5,737 bases of DNA from Alphaproteobacteria bacterium (GTDB taxonomy: Bacteria > Pseudomonadota > Alphaproteobacteria > RF32 > CAG-239): the NCBI GenBank assembly GCA_017452115.1, contig JAFTNB010000118.1, positions 1-5,737 of the forward strand. Direction: 5' to 3'. A model generated the notes under the pieces. It searched no databases and was not told the origin of the DNA. It worked only from the letters and a program-made list of their open reading frames with translations. Shown one piece after another: positions 1 to 5,090 of the stretch. Each line of letters begins with the position of its first letter. The stretch's first letter is position 1. Made by a program: the position numbers and the translations under genes.

Positions 1-600
1 CAGCTGCCAATGATTGAACAAACTCGTGAAATTGTACGCAGTTTTAATAATACGTATGGCGAAACATTAATTGAGCCAACCGCTGTTCTACCAGAGAATG
101 AAACTTGTTTGCGGCTTCCGGGAATTGACGGTAATGCTAAAATGAGTAAATCACTCGGTAACTGTGTGTATTTGTCCGATAGCTCCAATGATATAAAGAA
201 AAAAGTTCAAAGTATGTTTACGGATCCATTGCATTTGAGGATTGAAGATCCGGGACATCTGGAAAACAATACCGTATTTACTTATCTTGATGCATTTTGC
301 AGAGATGAACATTTCGCCGCTTTTTGTGCAGATTATGCTAATCTTGATGAAATGAAAGCTCATTACACTAAAGGTGGGTTAGGTGACGGTAAAGTAAAAA
401 AATTCCTCAATGAAATTTTGCAATCAGAATTAGGTCCAATTCGTGAACGCCGTGAAGAATTGGCGAAAGATCAGATTGCTATCAGAGATATGCTGATTGA
501 CGGAAGTAATAAAGCTCGTGAAAAAGCTGCTGAAACTTTAGACAAAGTTAAATCAGCAATGAGAATAAACTACTTCAAAAGCAATTCTTTTTGGGGATAA
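1..600 (+). CDS. trpS: Tryptophan--tRNA ligase (TrpRS), C-terminal part, 5' end outside window
   Basis: Class I aminoacyl-tRNA synthetase that charges tRNA-Trp with tryptophan using ATP, in the cytoplasm. The reading frame is open from base 1 (Q-L-P before the first Met at 10), so the gene starts upstream and the Met at 10 is internal; 199 residues are visible. The fragment begins at the conserved 'QLPMIEQT' stretch of the Rossmann catalytic domain. The ATP-binding signature KMSKS is at fragment residues 47-51, followed by LGN, as expected for TrpRS. The helical anticodon-binding region follows, with 'HYTKGGLGD' (GGLGD at 125-129) and 'PIRERREE'. From memory of the family, this GGLGD form resembles the TrpRS type of clostridia and related groups more than the E. 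coli type. The protein ends with a short tail, 'NYFKSNSFWG', that varies in the family. A strong terminator follows 4 bases after the stop. Identity is secure from KMSKS and its surroundings. Confidence 0.95.
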   Translation, partial: QLPMIEQTREIVRSFNNTYGETLIEPTAVLPENETCLRLPGIDGNAKMSKSLGNCVYLSDSSNDIKKKVQSMFTDPLHLRIEDPGHLENNTVFTYLDAFCRDEHFAAFCADYANLDEMKAHYTKGGLGDGKVKKFLNEILQSELGPIRERREELAKDQIAIRDMLIDGSNKAREKAAETLDKVKSAMRINYFKSNSFWG

Positions 601-604
601 ATAG

Positions 605-630
605 AAAAGCCTGCTTCGTGCAGGCTTTTT
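605..630 (+). terminator. Rho-independent terminator of trpS
   Basis: The core stem GCCTGC (609-614) pairs with GCAGGC (620-625) around a 5-base loop, TTCGT. It is extended by AAAA/TTTT (605-608 with 626-629), and a T-run lies at 626-630. The position directly after the trpS stop codon makes it the natural end of that transcript. It separates trpS from the next gene, which has its own promoter. Confidence 0.93.
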
Positions 631-653
631 ATATATTGATAAAAATAAACTTA

Positions 654-682
654 TTGTATTTTGTTTTGATTTATGATATCAT
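654..682 (+). promoter_or_regulatory. Predicted sigma-70-type promoter of the 714-residue protein gene
   Basis: A -35 candidate TTGTAT (654-659) and a -10 candidate TATCAT (677-682) are separated by 17 bases, the optimal spacing. Transcription would start near 689, giving a 5' leader of about 25 bases. The -10 box lies inside a perfect 10-base palindrome, ATGATATCAT (673-682), which could be a repressor site or chance in AT-rich DNA. Placement between a terminator and a gene start supports the call; no experimental evidence is available. Confidence 0.55.
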
Positions 683-713
683 GTGAAAAATTAGACAAAA
701 TGCGGAGTGAGTA

Positions 714-2858
714 ATGACTGAATATACATTTAATGGTAAGCCGTTAACAAAAATTACTAATTCTCAAGAACAAGCAGAATTTCATAAGCAATATGATGCA
801 GAAGTACATGCCGGACGCACTCCATCTGTTCTACCTCTTGATGTGAAATATATGCAACAAGATGCTGTTTGGGTATATTTTCAAATATCCGAACCATCTG
901 ATAAAATGTTACGAATGAAAGCAATTGGTATTTTAAGAGAAACGTATAAAGCCGCCACTCCGGAAGAAAAAGATACTTTAATGCAAACAATGCTCCAATT
1001 TAATCGTAGCAGAAGCGGTGAAGCTAATAACAATTTAGGTAAACTAGCAGCAGAATTATATCGAAATGATGAAGAGAAAGTTGATTTTTCTTATCTAACT
1101 CGTTGTTATATGAAACTTAATGCCGATAATCTTATGAATTTTTCAAACGTTTCCCTAGATGATAAAGTTCCGCATGGTGAAGCAGGAAATTTTGAAAAAA
1201 ACTATGTTCCCAAACTATTTGAAAATCTAAACTTTGCCGAACAAACAAACTTTTTACGCGGAGTGGCTTTAAATAAATATGGTTATGTAAAATGTGAAAC
1301 ATTAGAACAGTACATTAATACCGCAGCTAAATCGGGTAACAGCGGAAAAACTTTAGGGCAAATTCTACCATTATTTACGAATAGACTTGCAGATAGCAGT
1401 AATTGGCATTTTCCCAATAGTGGCGATAAACTTATAAGTATTGCTCGAGATACAAGAGAAGCTAAAGATAAAGAACAATTATTGTATAGTGCTCTATGCT
1501 TGAACATTAATTTAGGAAACAATATTGCATATAGCACGCCTCTAGGACAAGCTTTGAGGGAAGCACAAACACATGTCCAAGCAAATAGAGAACTAAAAAC
1601 TTGGAATAATGTTGGCGTGGTATATGATTTTGGGGCGTTAGTAAAATATCATCAAGATAAATTGGATTTTTCACCGGAGCATTTGAATAGAGTTAACAGT
1701 AAACAGCGTTTGGATATGTTCCAACATTATGAAGTTTTAACACCTCAAAATCGTACGGAGTTAGCACATAATCTAATTGATGATAATTTGGCAAGCAATC
1801 AGATAATTGAAAAAATTATTGATGAAGAAATGCAAGTTACTACTCCCGGTGAGAGAAACCTTGAATTAAGCGAAAAATTAAAAACCAAAGTAGGCAAAAT
1901 AAAAACTACGGCAGCAAATTATCAAGCTCAAATGGAAGCTGCGGATACTGCGTTAAAAACAGAAAAGCAATGCAAAAAAAATGCTGATGAAGCAAATTTG
2001 GTTTATAAGCAGCAAGCAATGTTGTTGGATGCAGCGGCTAAAATCAAAAGAACAGATGATAAAAATAAACCTAAAATTCCGCTTTATCAGATGGAACTGG
2101 CAATTGCAGCCGCACTCAACAGTAATAGGACAGAGGGCCTCCCCTTACATAAAATCAGTTTCTTTACTTTGGGTAAGGAGAAAAAGTCAATTCAGAATGG
2201 AGCTATTAATGAATTTAATCGGGCAATAGCAGAAATTGTAAAGCATCCATCAGGATTAAAACAATACTGCGGTAAAGTGCTGGAAGATGCCTCCACTCAC
2301 AAAATAAGAAATCAATATAATCAGGCTAATGAACAGTATAGAAAAGCACAAAATGATGCAAGATATGCTAAAGATGATGTTAAGTGGATTAGTAAAGAAC
2401 TACCGGACATGCAAAGAATTGTTGAAAAATTTGATTCTTTATATGCATCTCAAGAAAATGCCAGAAATGAACATGCTCGCCAAGAACATTTGCAAGAAGT
2501 TCGCTGTAAAGCTCGAGAAAATCTGAAAAAGAAAGGAATGTCCGTTGAAGAAAAATTCGGCGGTATTGAAGCAGATAAAAAAGCGAAAAAAACTATTATT
2601 AGAAATGAAATAGATAAATTGCGTCAGGAAAATGCTGAAGGTAAAAACTATGCGACCATGCGTAAAAATGCTGATAAAGCTATTGACGATATGGCGCAAA
2701 GAGATGCGGACAGATTAAATAAAATTCTTGAAAATCAGCCAAATATTGATAAAGAACGTGCCAAAGACAGCATTGTAAAAAAAGATAAGCATGTAAGTGG
2801 GCAAAATTCTGCAGAATATACCCAAAAAGTAAAAGAAAAAATGCTGAAAGGAAAATAA
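714..2858 (+). CDS. Unassigned 714-residue charged, helix-rich protein
   Basis: I do not recognise this protein and assign no function. The start is well supported: GGAG at 704-707 lies 6 bases before the ATG. There is no signal peptide, lipobox or hydrophobic segment long enough to span a membrane, so a cytoplasmic protein is expected, or one exported by a signal-less route. Residues 1 to about 375 look like a mixed, mostly helical globular region rich in Asn, Leu and Lys. Residues about 385-447 and about 530-714 are rich in Lys, Glu, Ala and Gln, with few prolines, and look like long helices or coiled coils. A less charged segment with 'YQMELAIAAALNSN' lies between them. The C-terminus is very basic (ends 'KEKMLKGK'). 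Six Cys are scattered with no metal-binding pattern. Codon use resembles the neighbours and the frame is intact over 2.1 kb, so the gene is probably expressed. It is a single-gene unit with its own promoter and terminator. Candidates include a cytoskeletal or scaffold-like protein or a secreted effector, but nothing seen here favours either. Confidence 0.88.
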   Translation: MTEYTFNGKPLTKITNSQEQAEFHKQYDAEVHAGRTPSVLPLDVKYMQQDAVWVYFQISEPSDKMLRMKAIGILRETYKAATPEEKDTLMQTMLQFNRSRSGEANNNLGKLAAELYRNDEEKVDFSYLTRCYMKLNADNLMNFSNVSLDDKVPHGEAGNFEKNYVPKLFENLNFAEQTNFLRGVALNKYGYVKCETLEQYINTAAKSGNSGKTLGQILPLFTNRLADSSNWHFPNSGDKLISIARDTREAKDKEQLLYSALCLNINLGNNIAYSTPLGQALREAQTHVQANRELKTWNNVGVVYDFGALVKYHQDKLDFSPEHLNRVNSKQRLDMFQHYEVLTPQNRTELAHNLIDDNLASNQIIEKIIDEEMQVTTPGERNLELSEKLKTKVGKIKTTAANYQAQMEAADTALKTEKQCKKNADEANLVYKQQAMLLDAAAKIKRTDDKNKPKIPLYQMELAIAAALNSNRTEGLPLHKISFFTLGKEKKSIQNGAINEFNRAIAEIVKHPSGLKQYCGKVLEDASTHKIRNQYNQANEQYRKAQNDARYAKDDVKWISKELPDMQRIVEKFDSLYASQENARNEHARQEHLQEVRCKARENLKKKGMSVEEKFGGIEADKKAKKTIIRNEIDKLRQENAEGKNYATMRKNADKAIDDMAQRDADRLNKILENQPNIDKERAKDSIVKKDKHVSGQNSAEYTQKVKEKMLKGK

Positions 2859-2861
2859 AAT

Positions 2862-2894
2862 AAAAAACGGTTTCTACAACAGAAACCGTTTTTT
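2862..2894. terminator. Bidirectional rho-independent terminator between convergent genes
   Basis: A perfect 14-bp stem pairs 2862-2875 with 2881-2894 (core AACGGTTTCT/AGAAACCGTT) around the 5-base loop ACAAC. Because the stem is flanked by A-run and T-run on opposite sides, both strands carry a U-tract after the hairpin. It starts 4 bases after the stop of the + strand gene and 6 bases beyond the stop of the - strand gene. It therefore serves both. Confidence 0.94.
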
Positions 2895-2899
2895 ATTTA

Positions 2900-4057
2900 T
2901 TAAGATAATGCTTGAAGTTCTGCATTTAAGCGGCAAATTGAAATAGAAATATTCATTCTAGCCTGATCTTCAAATTGGCTGTAAAACCAATCGGTTTGAT
3001 AGATTCTATCAAGTGATTGCAGTTTACGCAAAAATTGAATACGACCTTTAAGATATTCCTTATCAGTCACTTCCGGATATTCCATACGCAATCCGTCTGC
3101 ATAACGTCGCCACCAAGGTATAAATGAAGTGCCCAGCACTACCTTATCCAAATCGGCAATCAATTTTTGTTTTTCGGTCGTAGCAGAAACACCTATTTGG
3201 GTAGCTCGTATCATACCGACCACATCTGCAGAATGAATATTTTCTTGAATATTTTCATTCCATTCGGCAGCAAAATGCAATAGTGATTTCACCGATTTTT
3301 CTTCGGCACTCTCCTTGTCATCAGCTTCAATAATAATGTCATGCCATAAAATTGCCAGTATAACATCATAGTAATCCTGCGGATTGAATATGCCTTCTGT
3401 CTGCTCTGCATAATAGGCAAGCATATTGAGCATATCTCCCAAGTGTTGCAAGTTATGATACCCTCGTTCGCTATATGCTTGAGTTAGCATATGCTTGGCG
3501 GCTTTTCTATCATCAGGATATAAAAATAATTTATCTATACAAGCATTAAACTCTTTTTGCATCATATGATTATAAACATTTTGCGGAACCATTGCAGCTA
3601 AAAGAATGAACTCGTGCATCTTAAGTAATTTTTTTGCGGTTGTTGATGACACTGTTTGCAAAAAAACATCTGTTACATAGATATAATCCGTTTTTAACTC
3701 ATTGCTACGAATAGAAGCTAAATGTTCATTAAGCATAGAAAGATTAGTTTCGAACTGTAAATCTGCAGTAGAAGGTCGAATACCTCTAATTAAAGATGTT
3801 ACATTATTGGCAATAGCCATATTGACTGTTAAAATATCTCCGGCACCGACTTTAATTCTATCACATTCCGGCAATTCGGCGACAGCATCTTCAATCAATT
3901 TGGTTCGACTTTCGAGGCTAAACATGTAATCTTTGTCCGGATTATCGGTAACATAGATGAGTAACTCATCATATTTTTGGAGCGCTTGTTTTATAACCTC
4001 CATATGACCAAAGGTAAAAGGATCAAATGATCCGGCATAAAGTGCTTTTGTTTTCAT
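2900..4057 (-). CDS. coaD: Fusion of phosphopantetheine adenylyltransferase (CoaD) and COG4339-type HD phosphohydrolase
   Basis: The 385-residue protein has two domains. Residues 1 to about 165 match CoaD, which joins ATP and 4'-phosphopantetheine to dephospho-CoA in the cytoplasm. 'GSFDPFTFGH' (9-18) gives the nucleotidyltransferase GH motif with His18. Lys42 falls at the E. coli Lys42 position, 'LIRGIR' (89-94) supplies the two arginines, and 'VSST' (136-139) replaces ISSS. Departures from E. coli CoaD are Ser10 for Thr, one extra residue after RGIR, and loss of the glycine-containing HGG/HQGD segment near 148. Residues about 180-385 match the COG4339 HD family: 'YHNLQHL' (200-206), 'WHD' (238-240), 'DLD' (302-304), 'GRIQFLRKLQ' (338-347) and 'QARMNI'. 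His205, His239-Asp240 and Asp302 or Asp304 are likely metal ligands. CoaD alone is usually about 160 residues, so this is a true fusion with no frame break. No Shine-Dalgarno sequence precedes the ATG, but this start matches the family N-terminus exactly. The HD substrate is unknown. Confidence 0.92.
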   Translation of the reverse strand: MKTKALYAGSFDPFTFGHMEVIKQALQKYDELLIYVTDNPDKDYMFSLESRTKLIEDAVAELPECDRIKVGAGDILTVNMAIANNVTSLIRGIRPSTADLQFETNLSMLNEHLASIRSNELKTDYIYVTDVFLQTVSSTTAKKLLKMHEFILLAAMVPQNVYNHMMQKEFNACIDKLFLYPDDRKAAKHMLTQAYSERGYHNLQHLGDMLNMLAYYAEQTEGIFNPQDYYDVILAILWHDIIIEADDKESAEEKSVKSLLHFAAEWNENIQENIHSADVVGMIRATQIGVSATTEKQKLIADLDKVVLGTSFIPWWRRYADGLRMEYPEVTDKEYLKGRIQFLRKLQSLDRIYQTDWFYSQFEDQARMNISISICRLNAELQALS

Positions 4058-4100
4058 AATAAATAAAGTTTGAAATTAATAATGATTTTTAATTGGCGTA

Positions 4101-4129
4101 TTTATAGCTATTTTATAAATAAAATGCAA
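4101..4129 (-). promoter_or_regulatory. Predicted promoter of the coaD-HD fusion gene
   Basis: On the - strand, TTGCAT (complement of 4124-4129) and TATAAA (complement of 4101-4106) are separated by exactly 17 bases, a near-consensus sigma-70-type pair. Transcription would start about 38 bases before the coaD ATG. The promoter begins just past the stop codon of the deaminase gene, so the fusion gene can be expressed alone as well as by read-through. The very AT-rich context raises the chance of a false match. Confidence 0.55.
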
Positions 4130-4132
4130 GAG

Positions 4133-4663
4133 TTAATTGCTAGGTTTATATATTTTATTGCCGGAATTGACATATTTTAATAATATTTCTTCTCCTATTT
4201 GTGCTTCAATATTGCCGTATACTTTAATTCCACGTTTTTTAAACTCATTTAGCCAATTCGGTTTAAAACCTTCATCAAATCCGGTAATAGCTTCAACTTT
4301 GGCGGATGGCACACCGTAATATACTTCTTTAATCCCTGACCACATTATTCCGCCCAAACACATAATACATGGTTCAGATGTGACATACCGACTTAAATTG
4401 TATGAAGATAAATCATAAGTTCCGAATACCAATTCTGCTGCTTTTATAACATTCATTTCCGCATGATTGTGGCTGCAATTTTCATTTATAACGGAATTAG
4501 CCGCTTTAGCAATCAAACTTCCTTTACTATCATATATAGCAGCAAGAAAAGGTCCAGCCCCCTGCTCTATGCGCAGTATCAGTTCCTTTTGTAATTCTAT
4601 AATGATTTTTTGGGCTTGTTCTAATTTATCAGGTATAATTTCTGTATTGGTAATGATATTCAT
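4133..4663 (-). CDS. Cytidine/deoxycytidylate deaminase-family nucleoside deaminase
   Basis: A 176-residue zinc-dependent deaminase of the CDA fold (group with guanine deaminase GuaD and TadA), which hydrolyses the amino group of a nucleobase or nucleoside. The zinc site is intact: 'HAE' (67-69) gives His67 and the proton-shuttling Glu69, and 'PCIMC' (98-102) gives Cys99 and Cys102. Asn56 sits where GuaD and TadA place their substrate-contacting Asn. The downstream 'AITGFDEGFKPNW' (125-137) resembles the GFDxx segment of GuaD-like enzymes rather than TadA, so a free purine or pyrimidine substrate seems more likely than tRNA. The substrate cannot be settled from sequence. The start was set at 4663 because AGGAG (complement of 4674-4678) lies 10 bases upstream. 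The open frame extends further to 4846, but that extension would run over the divergent promoters and the start of the lipoprotein gene. The coaD fusion gene follows 75 bases downstream on the same strand. Confidence 0.9.
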   Translation of the reverse strand: MNIITNTEIIPDKLEQAQKIIIELQKELILRIEQGAGPFLAAIYDSKGSLIAKAANSVINENCSHNHAEMNVIKAAELVFGTYDLSSYNLSRYVTSEPCIMCLGGIMWSGIKEVYYGVPSAKVEAITGFDEGFKPNWLNEFKKRGIKVYGNIEAQIGEEILLKYVNSGNKIYKPSN

Positions 4664-4691
4664 ATCAATATTTCTCCTAATTATGAGAAAT

Positions 4692-4720
4692 ATTAAAACA
4701 CAAAATTTATATTTTGACAA
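4692..4720 (-). promoter_or_regulatory. Predicted promoter of the deaminase gene
   Basis: On the - strand, TTGTCA (complement of 4715-4720) and TTTAAT (complement of 4692-4697) are each five of six matches to the sigma-70 consensus, with a 17-base spacer. The inferred transcript would start near 4685, leaving a leader of about 22 bases that contains the AGGAG ribosome binding site. This supports the short start at 4663, since the longer frame would begin upstream of the promoter. Confidence 0.65.
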
Positions 4721-4740
4721 GAATTGATGATTACTTGATT

Positions 4741-4770
4741 TTGACTTATCAATAATTATATCTCTAAAAT
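4741..4770 (+). promoter_or_regulatory. Predicted promoter of the MliC-like lipoprotein gene
   Basis: TTGACT (4741-4746) and TAAAAT (4765-4770) are separated by 18 bases, each five of six matches to the consensus. The start point would be near 4777, so the leader is only about a dozen bases and is almost entirely the ribosome binding site GGAGG (4779-4783). It is divergent to the deaminase promoter, with the two -35 boxes 20 bases apart. Confidence 0.6.
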
Positions 4771-4788
4771 AACTATATGGAGGTAAAC

Positions 4789-5082
4789 ATGAAACAATAT
4801 TGGTTAGTCGGACTGTCTTTGGCATTAATCGGATGTACAAATACAATTGATATTGAAGACATAAGAGAATATAAGTGTGGAGAACAAATTATACGTGTAG
4901 AATTTTTAGATGATGAATCTCTTATTATAAACAACAATGGCACAAATACAGTTTTAGCAGAAGTTGCTGATAATCGCTACGAAAATTCTGCAGCAAAAAT
5001 TATTTTCCAGAAACAACATGGTGATTATTCGCTTTCGATTGATGGACACAGTTATCCAATATGTCAAAGATTAGTTCGATAA
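4789..5082 (+). CDS. Small lipoprotein resembling MliC (C-type lysozyme inhibitor)
   Basis: A 97-residue protein with a type II signal peptide: Lys2, a hydrophobic core, and the lipobox L-I-G-C ending at Cys16. It should therefore be lipid-anchored, probably at the outer membrane facing the periplasm. The mature part resembles the MliC domain (COG3895), an eight-stranded barrel that inhibits lysozyme. It has 'EYKCGEQ' with Cys30 and a final Cys92 that would form the family disulfide, 'LDDESLIINNNGTNTVL', then 'RYENSAAKIIFQKQHGDYSL' and 'ICQ'. The Ser-Gly of the SASGARY loop, which contributes to lysozyme binding in known MliC proteins, is replaced by 'VADNRY', so inhibitory activity is uncertain. 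The start at 4789 is chosen because GGAGG (4779-4783) lies 5 bases before it; an in-frame ATG at 4777 overlaps that site and is unlikely. It converges on the glycosyltransferase gene with 8 bases between stops and no clear terminator. Confidence 0.82.
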   Translation: MKQYWLVGLSLALIGCTNTIDIEDIREYKCGEQIIRVEFLDDESLIINNNGTNTVLAEVADNRYENSAAKIIFQKQHGDYSLSIDGHSYPICQRLVR

Positions 5083-5090
5083 AAAAATGA

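Noticed and set aside
1981..2526. Small overlapping frames inside the 714-residue gene
   Set aside because: They lie wholly inside a long intact gene in other frames, have no ribosome binding sites and show no recognisable protein.
3471..3496. Direct repeat ATATGCTT inside the coaD-HD gene
   Set aside because: Only 8 bases, two copies, explained by coding for similar residues; no sign of a repeat family.
4110..4125. ATTTTAT-AA-ATAAAAT inverted repeat near the coaD promoter
   Set aside because: It is composed only of A and T, the loop is 2 bases, and such repeats are expected by chance here.
4777..4788. Upstream ATG giving a lipoprotein four residues longer
   Set aside because: This ATG overlaps the GGAGG ribosome binding site of the ATG at 4789 and has no site of its own; the shorter form gives a normal signal peptide.
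4664..4846. N-terminal extension of the deaminase frame by 61 residues
   Set aside because: It would start upstream of the predicted promoter, overlap the start of the divergent lipoprotein gene and lack a ribosome binding site; AGGAG points to the start at 4663.
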